Positions 41,299 through 51,785 of a DNA stretch of 64,000 bases are shown here, one piece after another. The DNA is from Sycon ciliatum. Taxonomy: Eukaryota > Porifera > Calcarea > Leucosolenida > Sycettidae. The position numbers and the translations under genes were made by a program. How positions within the stretch are numbered: the stretch's first letter is position 1; every line of letters begins with the position of its first letter. Location of the stretch: contig NC_088644.1 in NCBI RefSeq assembly GCF_964019385.1, forward strand, positions 23,340,366 through 23,404,365, written 5' to 3'. Below the pieces are notes generated by a model. The model saw nothing but the letters and a program-made list of their open reading frames with translations, had not been told where the DNA came from and ran no database searches.

Positions 41299-42953
41299 CC
41301 GGGACCGCAAGCGGCACCGCCTCAGCCAAAGCCGCCGGGGGCACTGACGAGGGAACCACCGACGGCCGGAGCAAAGGCGGCGACACAAGCCGACCCGATG
41401 AGCCACCACGCCCATTCTCCTCCACCACTGCCACCAACGACGGCGGAGCAAGCACAGTCTGAGAGCCAGGATCCGCGGGTTGTGTAGGCAACGGCTGTGT
41501 GGTTAATGGTTGTTTTCTAGGTCGCCCTCGCTTCGGTCTTTGTTGTTGTGCGCAAGGTGGAAGTATGTGACGTGGTGTGTGTTGTTTGATGCGTGCGTTC
41601 AGGTGCTGAACAGTCCTACCAACATACCGACTAGCGCATTGTCGGCATTCAAAGTTGTAAATAAGATGACTAAGGTGAAGGGCTGGTAGGACATCCTTCC
41701 GCACCGTAAACGCACGCATCGTCGTAAAAACTGGCACAAAGTGTACTGCATAGTATGTTCGACGAACAACGGACTTGACTGCACTACAAACTTTAGTCGA
41801 CTCCTGTCCTTTCCAAGGCAAACATAAATAGACGGGACAACGAGCAGGACCAAACAAAGGAGCCTAAGTAGTTTGTTCGACTTTCAACAACTTCTGCAAC
41901 AAAAACTCAGGGTACCCGTTCTTAACGAAAACTGACCGGAGAAAGTCAAGCTCTTCCTGCAGCTTACAGGACGAACAAATACGCTTCGCACGGTCTACAA
42001 GGTTACGCACTAAGTTTACTTTATATTGAGACGAACAATAAGAGTCATATACAATGTACTGACCAGTATACGTCGGCTTACGATAAACGGTTGTCAGAAC
42101 GTCACTACTCGTTTTTTCCACCAGCACATCCAGAAATGACAACTTGTTGGACTGTTCATGCTCACATGTGAAACGAAGGGCAGGGTGAATACCATTTAAC
42201 ACGTCCAGAAACTCGTTACTACGCTCCTCATTATTAAAATATGTGAATGAGTCGTCCACGAAACGTACATAAAGGTCAGGCCACAATGAATCATCAATCT
42301 TCGACTCACAGTAACCGACAAACACGTTTGCCAATACTGGACCAAGGGGCGAACCCATCGCGACACCATCGACTTGTTTGTACATGACATTGTTGAACGA
42401 AAACTCAACTCCAGTTGTGACCAGCAGCAACAACCGTCTAAACGCACTTTCAGATATCCAAGGAGTGTCAATGTCATCATTACGGTACAAAACATCCATG
42501 CAGATGTCAACAGTTTCTTCAATCGGCACATTAGTAAAACTGACGACGTCAAACGAACACATGTGTGCGTTGGGTGGTACAGGCTTGTTGCGGAGCTTTT
42601 CGACGAAATCAAAACTGTCTTTTACAGTGCGCTTGCAATAGTGGTCCTGCACTGGTTGTAAGTAAATACACAGCCACTTGGAAATAGAATACTGAGGCGA
42701 GGCCGTCATAGAAAGGATGGGACGTACTGGACATGTGGGCTTGTGTATTTTTGGTAAGCCATATAGCCTAGGCCGGAGCGTGCCTGTCGGTTTTATGCGA
42801 TCGAAATCATTGGAGAATATTTCTCCGTCGGCTTTCAGTTTCTTTAGGTAAGCTACTAGTTCTTTTTCTACTTTCTCTGTTCGATCAAAACTTTCAACCG
42901 GGCCGATGGTCTGGAACTTTGATGTGTCATTTAGGATGACAGACATCTTGTCT
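41299..42953 (-). pseudogene. PLE-2 RT and GIY-YIG segment, one in-frame TAG
   Basis: From the right: MSVILNDTSKF, LPKIHK, RPILSMTASPQ, motif B VAMGSPLGPVLANVFVGY, motif C YVRFVDDSF with two Asp, then a TAG at 41864-41866. The same frame continues with the linker (LCLPWKGQES) and GIY-YIG domain (HLIYNFECRQCASRYVGRT, RIKQH), then the Pro-rich tail as far as the palindromic element. The frame is otherwise intact over about 550 residues. RT primes on nicked target DNA; GIY-YIG makes the nick. The N-terminal part is separated by the 2.56-kb insertion to the right. Confidence 0.87.
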
Positions 42954-45513
42954 ATTTAGAAAAGCGATCCTGTCAGCTTTTCTATTATTGTGTTCACATG
43001 GCAAGAAAAACGACACCGCTATGCTACGTAAGTTTCTACGTAAGGTGCTCGGTATTTCACTTAGGTTACGTAAGTCTCTACGTAAGGTGCTCGGTATCTA
43101 CCAACGCATGGTAGCCGCGTGCTGTGCACGGCAGACATTGTGTTACTAGTCCTTGTCCGCGGATATCCGTGTTCGGATGTGCATGCGCGAGGAACTTCCT
43201 TCTTTGGAACTGCTTCTTGCATGAGCTGTTTCGGATATTTCGACTCCTGGCCTGGCTTATTTCGTTTCGGCGCTGCTGAGACCTCCTTTCGCGGAATATT
43301 ACTCACACATAGGTGAGTTGACCAGTTACCGTTGATTCATTTGCTTGTGTTGACTCTTTCATTCACGAAAAATGTGCTGATTTTAGGCGGAAGGCAAAAA
43401 ATAATGGAAAAGCTGACAGGATCTCTTTTCTAACTTTAGCTTTTCCGCTGCCGAGGCCACCTTTTACGGAATACGCGATGACAGGTGATCTCTGAGTTGA
43501 CCGGTTTCCTTCGATTCATTTGCTTATGCTCGCCCTTTCATTTACGGAAACGTGTGCTGATTTTTTTCGGATTTAGATCCATTTTTATCTCTTTGCCCTT
43601 GTCTACAGTGTACGAAGAACGCGAGTTCAACTTCTTGACGGTAAGGTTTATGTTAGATGTGTTGTCGAAATACTTATATTCATTGTACATCGGTACGTTA
43701 CAAGTAAGGCACTGGTCAGTGGCATACTATCGTTGGCAGTTCCCAATCTGGAGGGAAAGGTTCAAGGACCCATTGGCCGAGTTTGCAAAATAAATTCGCA
43801 TATCAGGGAAAATCTCCATTGTGGAGAGGTTCAGTAACTTGTTTGCTTCATACGAAACAATCCAATGGGTGGAGTCTCGTGAAAATCTCGTACTTGTATG
43901 ATTGGATTTGTTTACTCGAGTCTGGGCTGTTTGATTTGTGAGTACCGCCGAGATTGCACTGCCCCAAATAAAGTTTCGTGCCGCCAAAGGAAGAATTACG
44001 ATCTGCGATATGTTTGTAGTGTACCTGCAAGAATGTGGAGTACATGTATCGTACTTTCTCTGTTGCTGTTTCAGTTGCCGTCATGTTGCTAAAGAAACGT
44101 TCAGTAGAGAGGTTCTGCAAAACGAAAATTCGAACGAAGTTTCGCGACAGTCCTTGTGAAAGTGTGTACGAATTTTTGCACGAACTTGGCATTCTGCACA
44201 GTTTGCGCGGGCCAAGTGCACGTACACCATGACCCGATCTCACGAAATTATTTCCTACGACAGTTCATTTCGCGTTCCCTGCAAGTTTCGCGTCCAAAGG
44301 TGCGAAAGTTCATGCGAAGTTTCGCACTTCATGATGTAGAGCGAAAGTTTGTACGCATTTTCGTTTTGCAGAACCTCTCTAGTGACTCATTTGTTTCATA
44401 CGAGACGAGTCGGTGTGGCTTAGAATCTTTCGCTGAAGAAGAAATCTATTCGTCTGTCTATTAGAGAAGTAATTGTATTCACTGGTTATAAAATAGGTTA
44501 AGACAAACACACAGAATAAATACCATCGGTCCCTTGGTGTTCGTCCTAAAGAGGTTCGACTGGATATCATTCATACTCACCAAAAGACGTGTAACATTTT
44601 ATTATTGTGGAGTGCCTTGTTTATCTCTCAGTACCTCCAACCATAGCCTTGCCCCTTTTATCCTCAGGATCAGTGTAGTTGTTGGAACTAGGTGTCGGAC
44701 TCAGCAATGTATTTGTTTACATTTTAATACACGTTTATTGTTCCTCCTTTACTGTGTTGTTTTAGAAAATCGTGGACTAACAGTTTGAAGTCATTGAACT
44801 ACTTCCAAAAGTTGTATCGACATCAACAGGATTACCATTTCAGTGCAATATGATGCAGGATGACCTTATCACGATAACCCATGATTCTAAACCATTATAA
44901 ACAATCACCACCACCAGACCACTACTCACATGTTTCCTCGCAGAAGACCATGCATTATGCTAGTGCCATTTTCTGCAAGAAAAGGCTTGCACATCAATGC
45001 GTATAATACGGTATTGATATGATGTGAAGGCCATCATTTACATATTGATACAGTACACGTATATATAGGGCATTCCATTGATTGGTGACAGAAAAAACAA
45101 AAGAAATTATAGCAATAAAAACTGCTTTATGGCAGTTTTCTAAAAAAGGTTATTGTGTTCTAGTCCATGGACCCCGTCTAAAAAGTAAGAAATTAACGAA
45201 ATGTGATAGCTGAAAATTAAAATTTCACACAAAACCTCACAATAATCACAACACTTGAAATGCTGCTTTCAACACCAGACTTGTACTGCACCAACAATTG
45301 GCAACATGCATGCATAGGAAAGAGGATCACGATGGGGAAAAGGTCTTCTTCATGTAGCTTTTCATTCTGTGTGTAATTATTGTGAGGTTTTGTGTGAAAT
45401 TTTAATTTTCAGCTATCACATTTCGTTAATTTCTTACTTTTTAAACGGGGTCCATGGACTAGAACACAATAACCTTTTTTAGAAAACTGCCATAAAGCAG
45501 TTTTTATTGCTAT
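42954..45513. mobile_element. 2.56-kb insertion of small elements in PLE-2
   Basis: PLE-2 coding stops at ...GACAAG (42953 side) and resumes at ...GATTACAT (45514 side); the junctions share AT. Inside are inverted TTAGAAAAGC..GCTTTTCTAA-type ends (42955 and about 43434), a repeated ACGTAAG.TCTACGTAAGGTG block (43026-43090), a second roughly 70-bp repeat (about 43310 and 43490), and the elements at 44106 and 45106. No transposase frame is supported. Confidence 0.6.
44106..44380. mobile_element. MITE-like element, 275 bp
   Basis: Ends AGAGAGGTTCTGCAAAACGA and the inverse TCGTTTTGCAGAACCTCTCT, flanked by AGT on both sides (44103-44105, 44381-44383). Inside, repeated CGAAAGTT/AAGTTTCGCG motifs. 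Confidence 0.75.
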
Positions 45514-45516
45514 AAT
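45106..45516. mobile_element. Fold-back element with 141-bp arms
   Basis: 45106-45246 and 45376-45516 are inverse copies with one visible mismatch, starting ATTATAGCAATAAAAACTGC. The right arm forms the junction with PLE-2. The PLE N-terminal frame reads by chance into it, giving a false C terminus. Confidence 0.88.
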
Positions 45517-46374
45517 GTAATCAGTTCTGAGCATCAGAACTGTAGCCCGCCCTTTGTCCGGGCGCGTGACGATAATTTCAGTGTTTTTGCGGAAGTCACG
45601 CAGGGCTTTCATGTGTTCCTGGCCTAAGGAAAACGATCGCTTGTCTGGAAGTTTGTCCGCATGCTCCTCAGCCTCAGCTCGGATCTTTGCAGCGCATATT
45701 GATTGTTGGGCCTCTGATATTGGCGTAAAGCGTAATAACTTTCGATAAAACAATTCGAACTCGGTCATGATAACTTCCTTTTTCTTTGATGATGGGGGAA
45801 CGCCAAAATCAGTGCCACGGCAAAGGAGCTCCTTCTGTACAGTAGTCAATTCCAATGGGGTTAAGTTGATTATTGTTGTGTCGGGATCGATGTTAACTTG
45901 GCCGTAACGTTTCCTTCTGAGCCAGTTATATGTCTTGTCATGTTTGGTAATAAGTTTTATTCGTTGTTTCTGGTCGTTCTCAGAAAGGAGCATTGAGAAA
46001 CGGAGGAAGTCATGAGATGACAAAAATGTACGTGCACGATCATACAAAGACCTAAACTGGGAACGAGACTTGCACACCGTGTCACCGGACCTGGCAATCT
46101 CATCCTTCATGAAAACGCGCTCAATGTTCAACGTGTGGTATGCCTTGGCTCGGTGAACACGCTTTTCTACACCGCTAGGACATACGCCATTGTCTAAACA
46201 TCGTCTAAGAAAACCTACGTTAAGGGCGACACTACCGTAATGAAAACGTGCTTTCAGCGTTAGATTCAGAATATCTATCTGAGGCTGGGTGTATCTCGAT
46301 TTAAAATATTTGAACAAACGGCGAGGAGACAACAATTTGATAACCGCAATCAGTAATACAAGCTGGATCGACAT
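45514..46374 (-). pseudogene. PLE-2 N-terminal coding segment
   Basis: From Met at 46374: a hydrophobic start (IQLVLLIAVIKLL), then RRLFKYFKSRYTQPQ, KRVHRAKAYHTLNIERVF, LSSHDFLRFSMLLSEND, IINLTPLELTTVQKELL and RPDKGRATVLMLRTDY, colinear with PLE-1. The true sequence ends at the insertion junction near 45514; residues after that belong to the fold-back element. Because this copy retains the upstream leader, it gives the best view of a PLE protein start in the window. Confidence 0.85.
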
Positions 46375-46467
46375 TTGAGTACACTGTATTCATGTATTGT
46401 AAAACTGTGGAGACAATGTGCAATAAAACGATGAAAAATGTAAAGAAATTGTGTAGAGAAAGAAAGG

Positions 46468-46505
46468 GATTCAAACAAGTTTTCGTACAACACTCATCAG
46501 GAATC
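46468..46505 (-). ncRNA. Hammerhead ribozyme, PLE-2 leader
   Basis: Same layout as 22875-22912: GATTC, CTGATGA, helix II, GAA, AACTTGTT, T, GAATC, all core bases present. Helix III is AACTTGTT, one base off the palindrome AACTAGTT. It sits about 95 bp before the PLE protein start, and the element ends at the cleavage region. Confidence 0.78.
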
Positions 46506-46608
46506 ACGCATCAATTAACACACACCACGTCACATACTTCCACCTTGCGCACAACAACAAAGACCGAAGCGAGGGCGACCTAGAAAACAACCATTAACCA
46601 CACAGCCG

Positions 46609-47472
46609 TTGCCTACACAACCCGCGGATCCTGGCTCTCAGACTGTGCTTGCTCCGCCGTCGTTGGTGGCGGTGGTGGAGGAGAATGGGCGTGGTGGCTC
46701 ATCGGGTCGGCTTGTGTCGCCGCCTTTGCTCCGGCCGTCGGTGGTTCCCTCGTCAGTGCCCCCGGCGGCTTTGGCTGAGGCGGTGCCGCTTGCGGTCCCG
46801 GTCCCACTGCCTCCTCCTGATCCTCCGCCATCGGTTCTTGCGGCGGTGGAGCTTGCCAGTGGCAGACCGCGAGCAACACTGACAGCTGCATTAACACTAC
46901 AAATGCCGACTCAAAAAGACCCACCTTGCATATCAGTAACTCCCACACCAACACCAACAACGCAATCTACAGCAACCACAACTAATCCACCATCCAAGCC
47001 CATAATTGAAAGACCAAGACGATCAACAGCCAACTACAACAGAAGCTACGCACTCAGCGGACGAGGGCGAAAGGAGGGACGTGATAGCAGGGGGACGGCC
47101 GAGTTGAGTTCAATGGACCCGGTCAGGCGTGATGGACGAGACAGAGAGAGTACAGAGGAAGCGAAGGATGGAACGGACGGCGGAGGGAGCAGTGGGTCGG
47201 AGAGCAGTGATGGGAGTGATGGTGAGAGTGCCGGTGAGAGTGTTAGTGTTGTGCGTAGGTTTCGTGGTAGCAAGTCTTCAGTGTACAATCATCTGCTGGC
47301 TAGTCCTGATTGTTGCGGTGCGTATTCCGACTCTTCGTTCACTGTATTGTGCCGTGGTCGTCATGGTTATGGACTACAGTTAAAAGTGTTGGAAGCTATC
47401 TATCAGCGTCTGTACAAGCCTAATTTGTGTGTACAGAAAGATAGTATAATTGGGTTGAAATTGTTCAAGTAA
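46609..47472 (+). pseudogene. PLE-3 C-terminal coding fragment
   Basis: Encodes the Pro/Ala-rich linker, Thr-rich and Ser/Asp-rich regions and the final block LKVLEAIYQRLYKPNLC. It has no RT and only the distal end of the nuclease region. Its uninterrupted state defines the empty target sites of the TTAA transposon (TTAA at about 46892) and of the palindromic element (about 46803). Confidence 0.85.
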
Positions 47473-47702
47473 CGTGTCGTGTTTAGTGCGGCCAAGCTTG
47501 GCCGTTAATGTTCTAGGTGTAATGTACTGCTGTTATGTGTTATCACGTTGTCTTTCCTTCCTTTCTCCTTTGTTCATTTCTCGCTTTGATTGTTAAAATT
47601 CACACTTGTAAATTTCACTGTTGTTGCTCTTAGTGTTATTTCTCTAACTTAGATTTTCTATAACAGTTCAATTTTTGTTTCAGTGTCCTTTAGTACAACG
47701 AC

Positions 47703-47740
47703 GATTCCTGATGAGTGTTGTACGAAAACTTGTTTGAATC
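47703..47740 (+). ncRNA. Hammerhead ribozyme, PLE-3
   Basis: GATTC, CTGATGA, GTGTTGTAC, GAA, AACTTGTT, T, GAATC. Identical in layout and sequence to 46468-46505. Confidence 0.78.
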
Positions 47741-47994
47741 CCTTTCTTTCTCTACACAATTTCTTTACATTTTTCATCGTTTTATTGCACATTGTCTCCA
47801 CAGTTTTACAATACATGAATACAGTGTACTCAAATGTTGATCCAGCTTGTATTACTGATTGCGGTTATCAAATTGTTGTCTCCTCGCCGTTTGTTCAAAT
47901 TATTATTATTAAGAAAGGTTTGCTCCCCACACCGGAGCTCGCGCTATTCCAAACCTTTCTTACAAATCATCGCCGAAGTCGCAACCACTATTTC

Positions 47995-47996
<2 letters not shown>

Positions 47997-48075
<79 letters not shown>
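47997..48075. repeat. (ATT)n microsatellite
   Basis: About 80 bp of uninterrupted TTA/ATT units. The flanking AAGAAAGGTTTG (47910) and AAACCTTTCTT (47952) form a small inverted pair. Confidence 0.96.
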
Positions 48076-48077
<2 letters not shown>

Positions 48078-48471
48078 CTGGTACCCAAAGAAAAGTACCC
48101 AAAGAAGTTGAAGGTGACAAAAGTTCTAAAGGTGACAACGAAACGCACCAGCGGTCCGTGCTGCTGGGACATGCATACAGATGGCGCTAGACACACGCGT
48201 GAAGCAGACAATCTATAGTAATACTAATGATATAATAATAGAAAAAAGGACCAAGTACAAATTACACTACACTGTCCACTAACACCACCCGTTACTAAAC
48301 AATCAGCTCATGCGATAACATTGCACGACACTGACCGACGGTACTGACGTTCTGGAACAGTTACTACAACTATTACTTGTAGTTCCTTGGTCCTTTTTCT
48401 TTTCTAAAGTATAAAAATAATCCTTGGCTCTCCATCCGAGTCGATCCACTGATGATAACGTTGCCACATAC

Positions 48472-48523
48472 ATGTATACAATCATGTATACAATCATGTA
48501 TACAATCATGTATACAATCATGT
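48472..48523. repeat. 12-13-bp tandem repeat (ATGTATACAATC)
   Basis: Four to five copies of ATGTATACAATC. Confidence 0.93.
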
Positions 48524-49048
48524 ACAATGACTTTTTGTAGGTCTACATCATGCATACAAGTGAGAGATTGATGCCTGATGCCGTGATGGCAATGATTCTC
48601 CCATACCGGTAGTGACGTGACAACGAGGTGAGACTCGTCGGAAGGCCAGACAGAGCGACACATGGGCATTCACTCACTGGCTGTACTGCCAAACAAATCA
48701 CTGTACTGCATGCCCGCCCGTCGTGTGGGGTTCCTCCGCTGCCACTCTCCTGCCGTTGACGACAAAGTAACTACTTCCTACAGTGTAGTTGTTGTTGTTG
48801 TAGGCGCACAAGTAGCCAGTGGCAGTGGTTAATTATTTAGATTGTTGTGGAAGGGATGCTCAACGAAGGTCCGTGGAGCAACTTCCTGAGGCTCCGTCAC
48901 GGAAAGCAGCTAGGCCGAACGAGGGAGTGTTTCGTGCCTGGAGCGTTCATGTCTGTTGTCGCTCGACGAGGGCGGAGGGCAGCCTGCAGCGCAAGTACGA
49001 AGAGGAAGAGGAAGCCTTCTCGTCAACATCTCAGTGGAAGTAGCAACA

Positions 49049-49195
49049 TGGCGGAAAGCGTCGACAAATCATCCCAATCGATCACTCTGGAATCGAGGCG
49101 AGTCTCTCTGACTCAATCAGATGCATGCTGCCAGTTGCTGAGCTACAAAAGTAACGAAGTCTACCTCGGCAACAGTTTATCTCCGCGAGCCTGGT
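49049..49195 (+). CDS. Possible first exon of an unknown gene
   Basis: AACATGGCGG gives a good start context. The frame (MAESVDKSSQSITLES...) runs 49 codons to GCCTGGTG before a GTGAGA donor. The region upstream is rich in stops only in other frames. No family is recognised. It precedes ABCG gene B on the same strand, but encodes neither Walker A nor a signal peptide, so it is not the missing exon of that gene by similarity. Confidence 0.25.
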
Positions 49196-49229
49196 GGTGA
49201 GAAAGTTTGTGTCTTTCGGAGCAATCATG

Positions 49230-49700
49230 AAATTTTATTAATGCGATTAATAGTATAAGTGAAGTGGACATTACAAAATGATGAATGAGAATACATGTAT
49301 CTAAAATGGTTGTTCCTAATCGATTTTCTTGAGACTATCATTAGGGAAAATCGTCTCACAATAGAGGCTATACGGAGAAACAAACTATTTATAGGTTATC
49401 GGATAGTGGGAAGTATACAAGGTGAGGTGTGAAAAAAACTAAAGTGGGAGAGAAGACGAAAGAAATTAGAAGAAAAGATGTGAGAGTGTTCTGACGGTGT
49501 GAGCTACTACAAAAGGTGAGTGAAATGAAGGCGTGGAAGCAGGTGAATGTGATAGAGTGAGGAACTGTGAGGTGTAGGTGTATGCGAATGAATACGTGTG
49601 TGAATGCTAGGTGAAGAGTCTCAGTTTTGTGACATTTTCTTTCTGAATGCATAGATTAGGATTGTGTTTACGGATGAAAACAGCTTCTAATACCTTAAGT
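49230..49700 (-). repeat. Penelope-like fragment (PLE-4)
   Basis: The minus strand from about 49710 to 49630 encodes RRFRELKVLEAV, then NPNLCIQKENVT, the PLE-1-type C-terminal block. Its 3' side holds a ribozyme relic at 49313-49348 (CTAATGA for CTGATGA, TTCC/GGAA helix I kept). Confidence 0.65.
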
Positions 49701-49775
49701 TCACGAAACCTACGAGCACCTAATCTATGCATTCAGAAAGAAAATGTCACAAAACTGAGACTCTTCACCTAGCAT
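49604..49775. repeat. 57-bp inverted repeat in PLE-4
   Basis: 49604-49660 (ATGCTAGGTGAAGAGTCTCA...) is exactly inverse to 49719-49775, with 58 bp between. It overlaps the PLE-4 coding end. Confidence 0.93.
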
Positions 49776-49779
49776 GTCG

Positions 49780-50846
49780 CCTAATCATGAAATTGTGCGT
49801 GTGCTTTGAATGGCATACTGCAGAACAAATAATATTATTTTAAATTGCTTGTGCACATCGAAGAGGCGCACCTCATTGCTGGTATGACTGTTCTGGCACT
49901 GCTTGGAAGTGTTCTTTTCACTTCTGCGTCTACCTTAGCTGTGTTTACAGTGTGAGCACGTTGGCAATCTTCCTACTTCCCCACTTCACATGCTGGTGCC
50001 AATTTGTTTACTTTTAGGCTAGCAAACATTGCCACCCCCAGCTTCCAAGAAATGGGCCATAGGGCTTGAAAGTGATGACGTCAAAATGGCCAGGGAGTAG
50101 TAAGTTGACAATAGATTTCTATTTTTGGATCCACTAAGGTGTGACTTTGCTATTGCCTAAGTATGTGGGTGCATAGCAACCCACTCATGTCGCATGCAGG
50201 TGTGACTTTTATTTCGCCACCAGTTGTAACCCCGCCCCAGTAGCCAAATCAGTCAGTTTCACTGGCTACATCACCATGCTGTGGGTAAGACCGCTTGAAA
50301 TGTGCTTGGATCCATACAAAAACTGGATCCAAGTGGATCCAGTTTTTGAATTTTTGAAATTGTTGCTATGCTGTGACGTAGCACTTTCAAGCCCTATTAC
50401 GTGCCCTAACCCGAGTGTAAAAGATTCAGAACTATAGAACAGAAGTATAACGTTTCTGACTCTCATAATATCCTAGATATTTGAATCATTAGTCATGTTC
50501 TATGTTCCAGAGGTAAGGTACCGACCGGTATGCAAACACCTTTGGACAAAATTTACATTTTGTGACAAATCCTTTTTGGGATATGCTCGCATAAAATGAG
50601 CCATATTGTAGTGAACGTTGCATGGATCGGTCTAATACTACATTTTCCGAGAGTCCATACCCATAATTATCGATGAGAGTCTGTAAAAATAAAACTGGTT
50701 TTTTTGTCCCCGAAGGTCGATTTTCCCAGGCAACTGGCCACATCAAACTCACAACATGATCACATCAAAAGGCGATCCTCAGTTACTTGATGCTAAGTTT
50801 AAAGTGCTTGTCTATATCCTGTACTACTGTGCTTTCTGTGTTGTAG
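49780..50846. other. Non-coding region before ABCG gene B
   Basis: No coding frame supported. A palindrome built from CAAAAACTGGATCC lies at about 50317-50349. GGGAGTAGTAA at about 50094 matches the repeat-end family seen at 12004 and 59453. This is where upstream exons of gene B should be; none is seen. Confidence 0.55.
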
Positions 50847-51038
50847 GTAAGGAACATTGAACACCTCCTTAGTTTGCACAAGATTCGGCACTCCATTATC
50901 GGCTCTCAATTCGCTTCTCAAAAGATTTCCGGCGGGCAGCGCAAACGTGTCAACATCGGAATGGAGTTGGTTGCTGAACCGAGTATTCTCTTCCTTGATG
51001 AGCCAACTAGCGGTCTGGATAGTGTAACCAGCGAGGAG
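50847..51038 (+). CDS. ABCG gene B, exon with ABC signature and Walker B
   Basis: Acceptor TTGTAG, donor GTATGT; 192 nt, same phase and length as the gene A exon 6051-6242. Encodes [16 protein letters not shown], signature [15 protein letters not shown], and [13 protein letters not shown], ending SVTSEE. Substitutions are mostly silent, suggesting the exon was under protein-level selection in both copies. Confidence 0.9.
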
Positions 51039-51239
51039 GTATGTGGGCGGCGTGGAGAGCTTTACCTCTTCACATATTTGTAGAGACGTTAAACTACATG
51101 GATCACCTTTGTACTTGTTACTACTATGTTGTTACCTCACAAGTACTTGAAGTATATTGCATAGCTTTGGGAAAACACTACTCTTCCTCTACAGTGTGCG
51201 TATGTTCTTCTTTATAACTTTCTACAAACATTGAGTACT

Positions 51240-51330
51240 GACTGTAAGGCTGGTGGTGGTGATGTTCTCTATTATTTCTACAATCATTGAGTACTGACTG
51301 TAAGGCTGGTGGTGGTGATAAAAACTATCT
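51240..51330. repeat. Short tandem duplication in gene B intron
   Basis: GAGTACTGACTGTAAGGCTGGTGGTGGTGAT-type sequence occurs twice, about 60 bp apart. It is related to the gene A intron near 3440-3515. Confidence 0.8.
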
Positions 51331-51351
51331 GTTGTGTTCTGAACTCTGCAG

Positions 51352-51510
51352 GTTATCGAGCTGCTGAAGGTGATTGCACTTGCTGGTAAACTGACTATAG
51401 TAATGGTCATTCATCAGCCTCAGTATGACATCTTTCAACAATTTGATAACGTCATTCTGATGGAAGCAGGTGGACGAATTGCTTACCAAGGCCCCGTTCA
51501 AGAAGCAAAG
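51352..51510 (+). CDS. ABCG gene B, exon with H-loop
   Basis: 159 nt, 53 residues, acceptor CTCTGCAG, donor GTCAGT. VMVIHQPQYDIFQQFD carries the switch His; the exon ends AYQGPVQEAK. It differs from gene A in few residues (Ala for Val at residue 11; QEAK for PTAK). Confidence 0.9.
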
Positions 51511-51785
51511 GTCAGTAGCCAAACTCATGTGCATTGGTTAGGTGGGTAATGCCGAAAGAAAATATGCAGAATTTGGTACTTTTTCTGGTATGTTTCATGT
51601 TTCATGTTTGATATATGGATAAAGAAATGGAGCATAATTCAAGGAAGTGCCTGCCATGTTTTGGGGTTCTGTCCGTTTCTCTGCTTTCCGAGCAGAATCT
51701 GCCAATTTTTCAAGCGTTATCCGCCATGGGCCAGGGCACGTGCGTGCATGTTTGTGACTGGGGTAGAGGTAGGGTGCGGGTAGGC

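Larger units (their letters stand above)
22740..46505 (-). mobile_element. Penelope-like element 2 (PLE-2), split by three insertions
   Basis: Segments that belong to one PLE: 22740-23720 (leader-like repeat with ribozyme, and C-terminal coding), 26291-26379, 41299-42953 (GIY-YIG and RT) and 45514-46505 (N-terminal coding and leader with ribozyme). The interruptions are a TTAA-flanked transposon (23725-26286), the palindromic element (26380-41292) and a 2.56-kb insertion (about 42954-45513). Comparison with the uninterrupted PLE-3 stretch at 46.5-47.5 kb shows the empty sites exactly for the first two. Confidence 0.85.
46506..47900 (+). mobile_element. Penelope-like element 3 (PLE-3), 5'-truncated, head-to-head with PLE-2
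   Basis: Plus-strand copy beginning inside the GIY-YIG tail (matches PLE-2 near 41580) and running through the C-terminal coding region, 3' sequence, ribozyme and leader repeat to about 47890. It joins PLE-2 exactly at the edge of the PLE-2 ribozyme. Terminal repeats on both sides and an inverted partial neighbour are typical of PLE insertions. Confidence 0.82.

Noticed and set aside
45409-45513. C-terminal end of the PLE-2 N-terminal frame (AIKTALWQFSKK...)
   Set aside because: This stretch is the arm of the fold-back element and has an inverse copy at 45106-45246; it is not PLE protein.
48847-49200. 117-residue frame near 49 kb as a full gene
   Set aside because: Only the part from ATG 49049 has a plausible start and donor; the upstream part is basic, unstructured sequence without support.
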